64,000 nt of DNA from JAEZDR01 sp039811185. GTDB lineage: Bacteria > Bacteroidota > Bacteroidia > Chitinophagales > Chitinophagaceae. The notes beneath the pieces were generated by a model that worked only from the letters and a program-made list of their open reading frames with translations, had not been told where the DNA came from and did not search any database. Below are positions 7,349 through 16,627 of this stretch, piece by piece. Numbering within the stretch: the first letter of the stretch is position 1; each line of letters starts with the position of its first letter. A program made the position numbers and the translations under genes. Location of the stretch: positions 377,115-441,114 of the forward strand of contig JBDHYF010000001.1 in NCBI GenBank assembly GCA_039811185.1, written 5' to 3'.

Positions 7349-10132
7349 TTACCGGATAATGGTAAGTGTACCGCTTTGTTTAGGATATTTTGGATGATTT
7401 GGTTGGATGATGTAATAATAAACGCCAACCGGCAGCGGCTTTCCGTTTACCATGCCATTGAAAGGGCGTGCCGAACTTGCTGCCGAATAAAGTAGTTGGC
7501 CCTGGCGCGATAAGATTTCAATTCGTGCATCGGGAAGGCTTTCTATCAGCGGAATTACCCATGTGTCGTTCATGCCGTCGCCGTTAGGGCTGAACGCATT
7601 CGGGATATCGAGTTTTCCCTTTACAAAAACAGTTATGGTATCCAAAGCAGTGCATCCGTCCACACTTTTTACTTCTAAAATGTAGCGCTGTGTAGCAGGA
7701 GGCGTAGCAACCGGGCCGGGATGGTTGGAGGCAGACAGATAATCGGGCGGGCTCCAGTTGTAAGTTGCATTGGCGCTGCTTTTTAAAGCCTTCAAAAAGG
7801 CGCTTCCTCCGGGAAGTATGGTAACATTTTCTCCGGCGTCGGCAAGCGCTTCTAACGATTTTTTAACCGGCACCGAATAGGTGTAGCTGCAACCGAAATA
7901 AGTGGTTTTTACCCAATATTGGCCGGGTTTGTTTACGGTTATGAAGGGCGTGGCAGCGCCCGTGTTCCACATAAAAGCGGTGTTGGGATAATTTGAGCCG
8001 ATCTGCAAAAATTGATGGTCGCAGATTTGATAATTGGGTAAGCTGAGTTCAGCAACAGGCCTGATGGCAACGTTTGTGGATTCTTCCCCGGCACAGCCGT
8101 CTTTTTCAACGCGTAACCGGTAAGTGCCGGCGTCTTTTGTGGTTAAAAAAGAAAGTACAACGGTGCTGTTGGTACTCAGCCGCGAGCCGTTAAACGACCA
8201 ATGATAGCTGTCGCCCGCAGTTCCGCCGGCAGCGAGGCTAACGGTGTCTTTTGCGCAAAAGGAGCCGCCGCCGCTTATGGTAACAACCGGCTTATTGCGC
8301 ATAATCACCATTGCGGAATCTTCCATTCTGCATCCCATCCAATCGAGCGACAGAAAATATTTGCCTGCATCGCTCATCTTTAATTTCGGTATATGAAGTT
8401 CCCTTCCGCTGACAACAGACAGGTCGGGCTTTGTCCAGGTGTAGGTTACGTTTTGATGCTGATCGGGTTTCAGCAGTAACTCATCTTCTTCACAATAAAA
8501 GTTTTTAGCGCTGAGGGAAGCAGTAAGGCTTTTAATAGAGATCTGAATGCTGTCGGTATGCTTACAACCTTTTGCATTCTCTGCGCTGACCCAATACAGT
8601 CCGCTTTGCTGCACGGTAACAGAGTCGGAGGTTTGGCCCGTGCTCCAAAGAATTGATTTAAAATTGTTTTGTATGCCAATGCGGTATTGAGATAAATTAC
8701 AGATAACGGTATCGTTTCCGAGGTAGATGGCCGGTGTAATATCGTTTAGCTGAAAGCTGTGTTCGTTGTAGCAAGTTCCGTTATAGCGGTGCATCACAGT
8801 GTAAATATTGGCTGTTTGTGGTGTGATGGTTTGCGTGGTGGCGCCGGTATTCCAAAGCCAGGTGTTGGAGGCGTTGGGCTCAAACGGAGCCTGAAGCTGT
8901 GGCCTGTTGCTGCCACAAAAATCGGGTTGAAACGACTGCCGGAACAAAATGGAATCTTTTATTAGAAAGGCTATGCTGTCAACCGTAAGTGTGCCGCAGT
9001 TGCCGGTGGTGAGCGCAATCAACAAGGTTCGGTTAGGTTGCGCAACGTTGTTTTGAATGGGATGAATATCGAGCTCCTTTTCAACTTCGCCAACCGCAAA
9101 ATTTACCATATTGGGAATAGCGGCATAGTCGTATCCGGCAACCGCAGTTCCTGAAAAATTTAATTGCACCGTTTCTGATTTTCCTGCATTATCGGCACTG
9201 CGCTGAATTTTTAGCTTAGATGATTTACACCCTTCTACAACAACTGTAGTATCGTTCAGCACAAACCCTCCTGACGAGACCAGTTTTGCGCCGTTGGAGC
9301 TGAAGCTGTTGGCTTCAATAAATACGCCGCTGTCGTAGCTCTCATCTTCAGCGTCTGCAATTGCCAGTCGAATGTGATACACCTGACAGGGAACTACTTT
9401 TGCTTTGGCGGTGAGCACTTTGGTAAGTCCGTTATACACCAGGTGGGGATTAGTTCTGTTATCCACATAAAGGTTTGTAAATGGAGAGCCGGCGCCCATT
9501 TGTGTGCATCGCGAAATACTTCCTGTTGTAGTATACCCATTGTTTATGCTGTTGATGGCCACCGGTATATTTGTACCCGGTACGAGTGCAATATTGGTAT
9601 GGCCGGTAAATCCAGGGCCTGAAATCAGGAAGGCAAACACATCGTTATAATCGGTGCAGTTAAAGCCCGGCTGGTTTACACCCGGATATTCTTCCGACGC
9701 AAAAACAAAGCGCACATTAATAGAATCGCCCTGCGGAATAAAATCGAATTCGAGTACTGTGGCATCGTAGGTGTTTCTGTTGGCATAAGTTTTCAGCAAT
9801 GCGTCGCCGCCGGCGCCCGAAGCTCCCGCAGGAAATTTTGTGGTGGCCAGCATGCCATTGGCTTTTTCGTTAATTCCGGGTTCGCTGTTTTCTGTTTTTA
9901 CGCGACCGGTTGAGAGGATGATTCCGGACTTCAGGCCCACCGAAATTGTATTGTCATAAAATATACCCGATGAAAAAGAAGCGCCTTTCAGCGTTGGATT
10001 TAAGATGGTAACCCCATCACCGGCAATGATTTTTGCCAGCTCGAGCGGGTTCGTGTTTTCCATAACAGAAAGTTGTGCAGCAGCTGGCAAGGCACACAGG
10101 GAGAACAGAAAAAGCGGTACGAGAAATTTCAT
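7349..10132 (-). CDS. T9SS type B sorted surface protein with choice-of-anchor L domain
   Basis: 927 residues from ATG 10132, giving signal peptide MKFLVPLFLFSLCALPAAAQ. Domains in order: a choice-of-anchor L region (about residues 25-270, with FVFASEEYPGVNQPGFNCTDYN and DVFAFLISGPG), a Calx-beta-like strand region (about 290-390), several Ig/PKD-like repeats containing paired Cys and Trp, and a C-terminal gliding-motility-associated domain (LDIPNAFSPNGDGMNDTWVI) that serves as type B signal for the type IX secretion system. Expected to be exported and attached at the cell surface, possibly as an adhesin. The frame extends 14 codons upstream without a signal sequence, so the internal ATG was chosen. 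Confidence 0.9.
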   Translation of the reverse strand: MKFLVPLFLFSLCALPAAAQLSVMENTNPLELAKIIAGDGVTILNPTLKGASFSSGIFYDNTISVGLKSGIILSTGRVKTENSEPGINEKANGMLATTKFPAGASGAGGDALLKTYANRNTYDATVLEFDFIPQGDSINVRFVFASEEYPGVNQPGFNCTDYNDVFAFLISGPGFTGHTNIALVPGTNIPVAINSINNGYTTTGSISRCTQMGAGSPFTNLYVDNRTNPHLVYNGLTKVLTAKAKVVPCQVYHIRLAIADAEDESYDSGVFIEANSFSSNGAKLVSSGGFVLNDTTVVVEGCKSSKLKIQRSADNAGKSETVQLNFSGTAVAGYDYAAIPNMVNFAVGEVEKELDIHPIQNNVAQPNRTLLIALTTGNCGTLTVDSIAFLIKDSILFRQSFQPDFCGSNRPQLQAPFEPNASNTWLWNTGATTQTITPQTANIYTVMHRYNGTCYNEHSFQLNDITPAIYLGNDTVICNLSQYRIGIQNNFKSILWSTGQTSDSVTVQQSGLYWVSAENAKGCKHTDSIQISIKSLTASLSAKNFYCEEDELLLKPDQHQNVTYTWTKPDLSVVSGRELHIPKLKMSDAGKYFLSLDWMGCRMEDSAMVIMRNKPVVTISGGGSFCAKDTVSLAAGGTAGDSYHWSFNGSRLSTNSTVVLSFLTTKDAGTYRLRVEKDGCAGEESTNVAIRPVAELSLPNYQICDHQFLQIGSNYPNTAFMWNTGAATPFITVNKPGQYWVKTTYFGCSYTYSVPVKKSLEALADAGENVTILPGGSAFLKALKSSANATYNWSPPDYLSASNHPGPVATPPATQRYILEVKSVDGCTALDTITVFVKGKLDIPNAFSPNGDGMNDTWVIPLIESLPDARIEILSRQGQLLYSAASSARPFNGMVNGKPLPVGVYYYIIQPNHPKYPKQSGTLTIIR

Positions 10133-10282
10133 TACAGTATAATCAGTCGGGCTTAAATTATAAATAAATGCCAACCCAAGTTACGGCATGACGCTGCTTT
10201 AACGAAATGATATGGATGAACGGCTCTCACATTAAAACGCGTTATTTATTTAATTTGCAGTTTTTAAAGTGAATTCTGATAC

Positions 10283-11038
10283 ATGTCCGTTTTAAAAGAG
10301 CAGATTAATAAACAAAAATTGCCCGCACATATAGCAGTGATTATGGACGGTAATGGAAGATGGGCGAAGGAAAAGGGCGAAGACCGGCTTTACGGACATT
10401 TTCATGGCGTGCAAAGTGTGAGAGATGTGGTGGAGGGCTGCGCCGAACTGGGCATCGGCTACTTAACGCTGTATGCGTTCAGTACAGAAAACTGGGATCG
10501 CCCGGCAAATGAGGTGAGCGGACTGATGGAATTGTTAGTGGAAACCATCCGCAAAGAAGTGCCGGTGCTAAACAAAAACAACATACGGTTAAATGTAATT
10601 GGCGATACCGGAATGCTACCTCCGCACGTGCTGGAACAACTGCATGAGGCCTTAAAAGAAACGGCAGGAAACACCGGACTGAATCTGATTATGGCGCTCA
10701 GCTACAGCAGTAGATGGGAAATAAAACAGGCGATTAAAAAGATAGCTTCCGACGTAAAAGAAGGAAAACTTCAACCGGAACAGATAGATCAGAATACGAT
10801 TACGCAGTATTTGGAAACACATCGTTTTCCCGATCCGGAACTGATGATCCGTACCAGCGGCGAATTCCGCATCAGCAATTTTTTGCTTTATCAGCTCGCT
10901 TATTCCGAATTATATTTTACCGATACGTTATGGCCCGACTTCAGGAAAAACGATTTGTATAAAGCGATTCTCGACTTCCAGAAACGCGAAAGACGCTTCG
11001 GTAAAACCAGCGAACAAATTGTGAATACACATGCGTAA
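10283..11038 (+). CDS. uppS: isoprenyl transferase (undecaprenyl diphosphate synthase)
   Basis: 251 residues of normal length. HIAVIMDGNGRWAKEKG near residue 20 holds the catalytic Asp and diphosphate-binding loop; LTLYAFSTENWDRP and the C-terminal PDPELMIRTSGEFRISNFLLYQLAYSE segment complete the cis-prenyltransferase signature. It makes the C55 lipid carrier for peptidoglycan and surface polysaccharides. First gene of an envelope block with bamA and Skp-like genes. The 150-base gap to the divergent T9SS gene holds both promoters; TTAATTTG about 25 bases before the start is one mismatch from a -7 box. Confidence 0.95.
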   Translation: MSVLKEQINKQKLPAHIAVIMDGNGRWAKEKGEDRLYGHFHGVQSVRDVVEGCAELGIGYLTLYAFSTENWDRPANEVSGLMELLVETIRKEVPVLNKNNIRLNVIGDTGMLPPHVLEQLHEALKETAGNTGLNLIMALSYSSRWEIKQAIKKIASDVKEGKLQPEQIDQNTITQYLETHRFPDPELMIRTSGEFRISNFLLYQLAYSELYFTDTLWPDFRKNDLYKAILDFQKRERRFGKTSEQIVNTHA

Positions 11039-11162
11039 AATGGCTGATTTTTTACAAATCTATTTAACACAGAGTTACAAATAATGCTGTTATTTTGCCC
11101 CGTCTTAAAATTTTTTACCCGAACCATAAAACATTTTTGAGGCCAGTACAAACCGCAACTGA

Positions 11163-13910
11163 ATGCAAAAAGCATATTTAATTCTCGTAGTTTTTTTTAT
11201 CGGCCTGTCATCCGGAAAACTATTTGCCCAAACAGACACTTCCGGAAAAGTTACCCGGTTAAATCCGGAACTGCTTAACATTTTTGATCAGAAAGTTCCT
11301 AAAAAATATAAGATATCATCTATTAAAGTAAGCGGAAACCGTTTTTTTGATGAAACGCTTCTAACGTCCATATCCGGATTAAACGTAGGCGAAGAAGTGG
11401 TGATACCGGGCGGCGACAACTTTGCCAAAGCCATTACCAAACTATGGAGCCAAAACTATTTTTCTGATATTGAAATTTACATTACCAACCTAACCGGTAC
11501 CAACATCGACGTAGAAATTGCGGTTACTGAAAGGCCGCGTCTTTCTAAAGCCATTATCAAAGGAATCCGAAAGGGTGAGCAAGAAGACCTTCAGGGCAAA
11601 ATGGGCCTCGTTTCCGGACGCGTGGTTACCAATGCAGCGCTTCAGTCGGCCGAAGAAGCCATCAAAAAATATTATGATGACAAGGGATTCAGAAATTCGC
11701 TCGTGCGTTTTGAAGAAGTGGCCGATCCGGCTATTCCCAACTCGGTTATTTTAAACATTCATGTTACAAAAGGCAGTAAAGTAAAGATTAATCAGATCAA
11801 CTTCAGCGGTAACGAAGCGCTGACTGACATCGACCTGAAAAAACAAATGAAGGGCACCAAGGAAATGAGTCGCCTTACCTTGCACCCGATTGCCGATAAA
11901 GGTGTACTTGCCGATCCGAAACGTTACAACTTCGAACAATATCTTCAGGATTGGGGGCCGCTCAGTTTTACCAAAACCAAGCGGGTGCTGGATCCTTACC
12001 TGCGGATTAAGCTACTTACTTCTGCAAAATTTAATCAAACAAAGTATGGTGAAGATCTGGAGAAGCTGATTGCTTACTACAACTCACTCGGTTTCCGCGA
12101 TGCGAGCATCGAAGACACGATGACCTATTACACCACCAACGGCAACATCAACATTGATATTAAATTAAACGAAGGCAATCAATATTATTTCGGAAATATT
12201 AACTGGAGAGGAAATACAAAGTATTCCGATTCGCTTTTAACCGCAATTCTCGGAATTGAAAAAGGCGATATCTATAACCTCGATCTCCTCAACAAAAAAC
12301 TCGGGAAAACCCTGTCGCCCGAAGGCGGCGACATCAGCGGTTTATATATGGACGATGGGTATCTGTTCTTCCGGACCGAACCCATTGAAACCGCTGTGTA
12401 TAACGATACCATCGATTTCGAAATCCGGATTATAGAAGGCCCGCAGGCTACTATTAAAAATGTGCGCATCAGCGGAAACGACAAAACAAAAGAACACGTA
12501 ATTCGTCGCGAGTTGAGAACGATTCCGGGCGAAAAATTCAGCCGTACCGACCTCATCCGCTCACAAAGAGAAATTGCCAATCTTGGATTTTTTAATCAGG
12601 AAAAAATCGGAATTAATCCGGTGCCGAATCCCGACGATGGAACGGTGGATATTAACTATAGCGTAGAAGAAAAATCGTCCGATCAGTTGGAACTTTCTGC
12701 CGGCTTTGGCGGAGGAATCGGCCTTACCGGAACACTCGGGGTTTCGTTTAATAATTTCTCCATCAAAAACATCTTTAAAAAATCGGCCTGGGATCCGTTA
12801 CCGCAGGGCGACGGTCAGAAGCTGTCGCTTCGTTTTCAAAGCAATGGCCGTGCTTATCGTTCTTATAACTTCTCTTTTACCGAACCCTGGCTTGGCGGTA
12901 AAAAAAGGCAAGCGCTTTCCCTTAGTTTCTACGATACGAAATTTGCCAATGCGTACGATCCGTACACAGGCCAGTATTCAGCCGATGCTGCCGACAACAG
13001 CTACTTTAAAACCACCGGCGTTTCGGTGGGCTTAAGCCGCCAGCTAAAATGGCCCGACGACTATTTTAACTTTGGCGTTGCCATAAACTATGCACGCTAT
13101 CAGCTTAAGAATTATCCCATCGATCAGGTGAATCTGAAAGGTTTCGACAATGGCATTTCAAACAACCTGAGCTTTAAGTTTAACCTGCAGCGCAGCAGCG
13201 TGGACAACCCCATATTTCCTCGCTCGGGCAACAACTTTTTATTAAGCCTTCAGCTCACGCCGCCCTGGTCGTTGTTCGATAAATCTATTGTGGGCACTAC
13301 CGACCCGGCAAAGAAGTATAAGTTTATCGAGTATCATAAATGGCGTATCACCGGCGACTGGTATGTTCCTCTGGGCAAGCCGCATGGCGAAGACCGCAAC
13401 AAACAATTTGTACTTAAAGTTTCTGCTAAATACGGATTCCTCGGACGCTATACTTCCAAATTGGAAATATCGCCGTTTGAGCGCTTTCAGGTGGGCGATG
13501 CGGGCATCAGCAACAGCTTTGCCTTGTTAGGGTACGATATCATTTCTCAGCGCGGTTATCCTGTTTACGAAACGTCGAACCCCAAATACAACCCCGATCA
13601 GCAAGGCGCTTCACAGTACTTCACCATGTTTAATAAGTACACGCTCGAAATGCGCTATCCGTTCTCTCTTAATCCGGGAAGCACTATTTACGGCTTAACG
13701 TTTTTTGAAGCCGCTAACGGATGGTACAGCATGAAAGACTACAATCCGTTTAAACTGCGCCGTTCCGTGGGCGTGGGCATGCGCTTCTTCCTTCCAATGT
13801 TTGGATTGCTTGGATTTGATTACGGAATTGGATTAGACCGCTATGGCCCCAACACAGGAATGAAAGATGCGGCGCGGTTTACCTTTATGCTTGGATTTGA
13901 GCCGGATTAA
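11163..13910 (+). CDS. bamA: outer membrane protein assembly factor BamA
   Basis: 915 residues. A signal peptide (about 1-22, ending KLFAQ) is followed by five POTRA repeats (about residues 45-480; e.g. ISSIKVSGNRFFDE and IKNVRISGNDKTKEHVIRREL) and a 16-strand-type Omp85 barrel ending FTFMLGFEPD. The barrel contains the YNFSFTEPWLGGKKRQALS segment usual in BamA. It inserts beta-barrel proteins into the outer membrane. Co-directional with uppS upstream and two OmpH/Skp-like periplasmic chaperone genes downstream, a conserved neighbourhood in which the chaperones hand substrates to BamA. Confidence 0.95.
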   Translation: MQKAYLILVVFFIGLSSGKLFAQTDTSGKVTRLNPELLNIFDQKVPKKYKISSIKVSGNRFFDETLLTSISGLNVGEEVVIPGGDNFAKAITKLWSQNYFSDIEIYITNLTGTNIDVEIAVTERPRLSKAIIKGIRKGEQEDLQGKMGLVSGRVVTNAALQSAEEAIKKYYDDKGFRNSLVRFEEVADPAIPNSVILNIHVTKGSKVKINQINFSGNEALTDIDLKKQMKGTKEMSRLTLHPIADKGVLADPKRYNFEQYLQDWGPLSFTKTKRVLDPYLRIKLLTSAKFNQTKYGEDLEKLIAYYNSLGFRDASIEDTMTYYTTNGNINIDIKLNEGNQYYFGNINWRGNTKYSDSLLTAILGIEKGDIYNLDLLNKKLGKTLSPEGGDISGLYMDDGYLFFRTEPIETAVYNDTIDFEIRIIEGPQATIKNVRISGNDKTKEHVIRRELRTIPGEKFSRTDLIRSQREIANLGFFNQEKIGINPVPNPDDGTVDINYSVEEKSSDQLELSAGFGGGIGLTGTLGVSFNNFSIKNIFKKSAWDPLPQGDGQKLSLRFQSNGRAYRSYNFSFTEPWLGGKKRQALSLSFYDTKFANAYDPYTGQYSADAADNSYFKTTGVSVGLSRQLKWPDDYFNFGVAINYARYQLKNYPIDQVNLKGFDNGISNNLSFKFNLQRSSVDNPIFPRSGNNFLLSLQLTPPWSLFDKSIVGTTDPAKKYKFIEYHKWRITGDWYVPLGKPHGEDRNKQFVLKVSAKYGFLGRYTSKLEISPFERFQVGDAGISNSFALLGYDIISQRGYPVYETSNPKYNPDQQGASQYFTMFNKYTLEMRYPFSLNPGSTIYGLTFFEAANGWYSMKDYNPFKLRRSVGVGMRFFLPMFGLLGFDYGIGLDRYGPNTGMKDAARFTFMLGFEPD

Positions 13911-13987
13911 TGAAATGTAAATTGTGAGGACACCTAACCATTAAATCACTTAATTCGTTTTACTTTTTAACGCATAAATTTAGAAAG

Positions 13988-14500
13988 ATGAAGAAGATAG
14001 CATTGCTGGCTGCCCTGTTTTGTGTGGGTTATATTTCGGTTCAGGCACAGCGGTACGCGGTGATTGATACGCGATACATTCTTGATAAAATTCCCGAATA
14101 CAAAAGTGCAGAATCGAAGCTTCAGCAGGTGAGCGCGCAATGGCAGAATGAGATAGATAATTTGTCGGCTGTTTTGGATAAGATGTATAAAGATTATGAT
14201 GCCGAACAGTTTATGCTGAGCGACGATTTAAAGAAGAAGCGCGAAGATGAGTTATACAATAAGGAAAAAGAATTGCGCGAGTTACAAAAAAAGCGCTTTG
14301 GTTACGAAGGGGATTTGTTTAAAGAACGGCAGAAGCTGATTAAGCCGATACAAGACAGGGTGTACAACGCCGTGCAAAAACTTTCGGTAGCGAAAGCTTA
14401 TGATTTTGTACTCGATAAAAGTGAGGGAATTACGGTTATATTTGCCGACCCAAAACTTGATAAGAGCGACGACATTCTGCGCGAACTGGGAATAAAATAA
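13988..14500 (+). CDS. OmpH/Skp family periplasmic chaperone (first copy)
   Basis: 170 residues with a signal peptide (MKKIALLAALFCVGYISVQAQ) and the RYAVIDTRYILDKIPEYKSAE segment that opens Skp/OmpH proteins, followed by a long charged alpha-helical hairpin (about residues 45-125, rich in Lys, Glu and Leu) and a C-terminal return to the beta core. Skp trimers hold unfolded outer membrane proteins in the periplasm. It lies 77 bases after bamA and 51 before a second paralogue, supporting a joint role in outer membrane assembly. Confidence 0.9.
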   Translation: MKKIALLAALFCVGYISVQAQRYAVIDTRYILDKIPEYKSAESKLQQVSAQWQNEIDNLSAVLDKMYKDYDAEQFMLSDDLKKKREDELYNKEKELRELQKKRFGYEGDLFKERQKLIKPIQDRVYNAVQKLSVAKAYDFVLDKSEGITVIFADPKLDKSDDILRELGIK

Positions 14501-14551
14501 AATTTACAACAACCTAAAAGCCTTTTGGCAAAAACAAAACAAAATTTCAAA

Positions 14552-15148
14552 ATGAAAAATTCGTTCCTTTTAATGCTTGTAATTGCACTTGCCGGTTTTG
14601 TGCAACAAGCAAATGGCCAGCAAATGAAAATTGGTGTGTTTGATCTGGATCTGATGGTGCAGGCTATGCCCGGTTATCGCGCGGTTGACAGCTCTTTACA
14701 GATTTATGAAAGAGATTCCCTCTCTGCTGAATATGAGTTTTATAATACCGAATATAAGAGGCTTGACAGCACCTATAGCGCCGATTCTGCTGCGTCCAAA
14801 GCAAAGAGCGTTTTAGACCTTATTAAGCAACAACGCCAGCAGGTGGCAATGAACATTATTTACTGGCAGCAAATTGCGCAAAACAAGATTGAGCAAAAAA
14901 GAGCTATCATGGCGCAGCCGCTTTATGAGAAAGTGGCGAACGCCTACAAAAAAGTACTCGATACCAGAAAGTACACGCTTATCTTAAAGCCGAACACCTT
15001 CGAACTGGGTTCCAACATCGAAAACATTTTCCCTTACGTGGCCCGCGAACTGAAAATAGAGCTTCCGGCTGAATTAGGTGGCGGACAGCCTTTAGATGAT
15101 GACGAGCCGGTAAAAAAACCTGCCCCGAAAACCACGCCTAAAAAATAG
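14552..15148 (+). CDS. OmpH/Skp family periplasmic chaperone (second copy)
   Basis: 198 residues from ATG 14552, beginning with a signal peptide MKNSFLLMLVIALAGFVQQA. The mature start MKIGVFDLDLMVQAMPGYRA is OmpH-like, and residues about 45-140 are a predicted helical hairpin. The tail (DDDEPVKKPAPKTTPKK) is acidic, then Pro/Lys-rich and probably disordered. The open frame reaches a TTG at 14525, but the ATG places the signal peptide correctly. A paralogue of the upstream gene that differs in tail and charge. A hairpin terminator follows. Confidence 0.88.
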   Translation: MKNSFLLMLVIALAGFVQQANGQQMKIGVFDLDLMVQAMPGYRAVDSSLQIYERDSLSAEYEFYNTEYKRLDSTYSADSAASKAKSVLDLIKQQRQQVAMNIIYWQQIAQNKIEQKRAIMAQPLYEKVANAYKKVLDTRKYTLILKPNTFELGSNIENIFPYVARELKIELPAELGGGQPLDDDEPVKKPAPKTTPKK

Positions 15149-15172
15149 TCGGTTTTAAACAGAATATCGTTC

Positions 15173-15207
15173 AAACCACCTGTTGAAGCAGGTGGTTTGT
15201 TATTTTT
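15173..15207 (+). terminator. rho-independent terminator after the bamA-skp-skp block
   Basis: A perfect 10-bp stem AAACCACCTG (15173-15182) and CAGGTGGTTT (15189-15198) with a 6-base loop, followed by GTTATTTTT. The T-run overlaps the TATTTTTG promoter box of murI, so end of one unit and start of the next are fused. Confidence 0.8.
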
Positions 15208-15208
15208 G
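15201..15208 (+). promoter_or_regulatory. -7 promoter box of murI, abutting the start
   Basis: TATTTTTG matches TAnnTTTG exactly and ends 4 bases before the ATG at 15213. With usual -7 geometry transcription would start at the initiation codon. The region where a -33 box would lie is the terminator hairpin. Confidence 0.45.
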
Positions 15209-15212
15209 AAAG

Positions 15213-16037
15213 ATGATGAAACAGCCGGTTGGTATTTTCGATTCGGGATTTGGCGGCCTTACGGTAATGAAGGAAATTGTTCAGCTCCTGCCTCAGTACG
15301 ATTATATTTATTTAGGCGATAATGCACGTGCTCCATACGGCAGCCGTTCGTTCCAAACGGTTTACGATTATACGCTTCAGGCAGTGCAGTGGCTGTTTAA
15401 ACAACAATGTCCCATTGTGATACTTGCATGCAATACCGCATCAGCAAAAGCCCTTCGAAATATTCAGCAAAACCATCTTCCAAACCACTGGCCGGAAAGG
15501 CGCGTGCTCGGTGTGATACGGCCCACATCGGAAGTGATTGGCAACTATTCGGCAACAAAAAAAGTAGGCGTGCTCGCCACAACCGGCACGGTGGAATCCA
15601 ACTCATATAAAATAGAAATTGATAAATTTTTTCCGGAGGTGGAGGTGTATCAGCAGGCTTGTCCGCTATGGGTTCCGCTGATTGAAAACGGTGAACAAAA
15701 TTCCGAAGGGGCGGATTATTTTGTTCGGCAAGATGTGCAGAAATTGTTTGCTCAGAACGGGCAGATCGATACACTGCTCCTAGCGTGCACGCACTACCCG
15801 CTGCTGTTGGATAAGATTAAAGCGGCTGCCGACCGCCCCGTTACCATCATTAGTCAGGGTGAGATTGTAGCGAAGAGTTTTCAGCATTATCTCGAACGCC
15901 ATCCCGAACTAGAGCAGCAGATTTCACAACAAGCCACAAGAGCTTTTTTCACAACCGATGACACGGAAACCTTTAATAGAAAAGCTTCAGTTTTTTATGC
16001 GTCGGCTGTGGAGGCGCAGCAGGCCGAATTACAATAA
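15213..16037 (+). CDS. murI: glutamate racemase
   Basis: 274 residues. N-terminal GIFDSGFGGLTVMKEI, first catalytic cysteine in LACNTASAKALR (about residue 74) and second in LLACTHYPLLLD (about residue 187) are all present. It supplies D-glutamate for peptidoglycan. Two adjacent ATG codons (15213, 15216) are both possible. It converges on the glutathione peroxidase gene, whose stop lies 1 base away, with no hairpin between them. Confidence 0.95.
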   Translation: MMKQPVGIFDSGFGGLTVMKEIVQLLPQYDYIYLGDNARAPYGSRSFQTVYDYTLQAVQWLFKQQCPIVILACNTASAKALRNIQQNHLPNHWPERRVLGVIRPTSEVIGNYSATKKVGVLATTGTVESNSYKIEIDKFFPEVEVYQQACPLWVPLIENGEQNSEGADYFVRQDVQKLFAQNGQIDTLLLACTHYPLLLDKIKAAADRPVTIISQGEIVAKSFQHYLERHPELEQQISQQATRAFFTTDDTETFNRKASVFYASAVEAQQAELQ

Positions 16038-16038
16038 A

Positions 16039-16623
16039 TTATTTGAAAAGAGCATCCTTCACTTCGCGCATGGGTTCGGCGGTTGATGGAAATACCGCCA
16101 GCAGCCTGCCGTCTTCCGAAACGAGATATTTACAAAAATTCCAGTCGGGAGCTTTGTCGTTCCATCCGTTTTTTTCCGCATCAGTCAGCCATTGAAAAAC
16201 CGGATTTTGTTGTGCATTCCGGATAACGACTGATTTCTTTGCTATAGGAAATTTTACCCCATAATTCATTTTACAAAAAACCTCTATTTCTTCATCACTC
16301 CCCGGCTCTTGCTGTCCGAAATCGTTCGACGGAAAACCGATAATCAGCAACTCGTTGCTATGATTGTTGAACAATTCCTGTAGTTGATGGTACTGAGGCG
16401 TGTATCCGCAATTGCTTGCTGTATTTACCAGCAGCAGCTTTTTTCCTTTTAGCTTTTCGGCGCTTAGCGTTTCGCCGTTGTTTAGAGTAATATCAAGGTC
16501 ATAAAAAGAGGTAAGCGGTTCTACATTGTTATTCGCTGCCATGAGTTTGTTTTTTTTATTGAGGTGTTTATGCCGGATGAAAACAGGATAAATCCATCTC
16601 AGTAACCGTTGTTTTAAGTTCAT
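16039..16623 (-). CDS. glutathione peroxidase family protein
   Basis: 194 residues. The thioredoxin-fold peroxidase signature is present: LLVNTASNCGYTPQYHQLQ with the peroxidatic Cys (not selenocysteine) near residue 73, GFPSNDFGQQEPGSDEEI with the catalytic Gln, and a WNFCKYLV segment with the catalytic Trp-Asn. Bacterial members usually use thioredoxin for reduction, despite the family name. The N-terminal about 28 residues (basic, no clear signal peptide) precede a second Met at MAANNNVEP, which is a possible alternative start. It follows the aldehyde dehydrogenase by 4 bases, so the two are co-transcribed. Confidence 0.9.
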   Translation of the reverse strand: MNLKQRLLRWIYPVFIRHKHLNKKNKLMAANNNVEPLTSFYDLDITLNNGETLSAEKLKGKKLLLVNTASNCGYTPQYHQLQELFNNHSNELLIIGFPSNDFGQQEPGSDEEIEVFCKMNYGVKFPIAKKSVVIRNAQQNPVFQWLTDAEKNGWNDKAPDWNFCKYLVSEDGRLLAVFPSTAEPMREVKDALFK

Positions 16624-16627
16624 ATAG

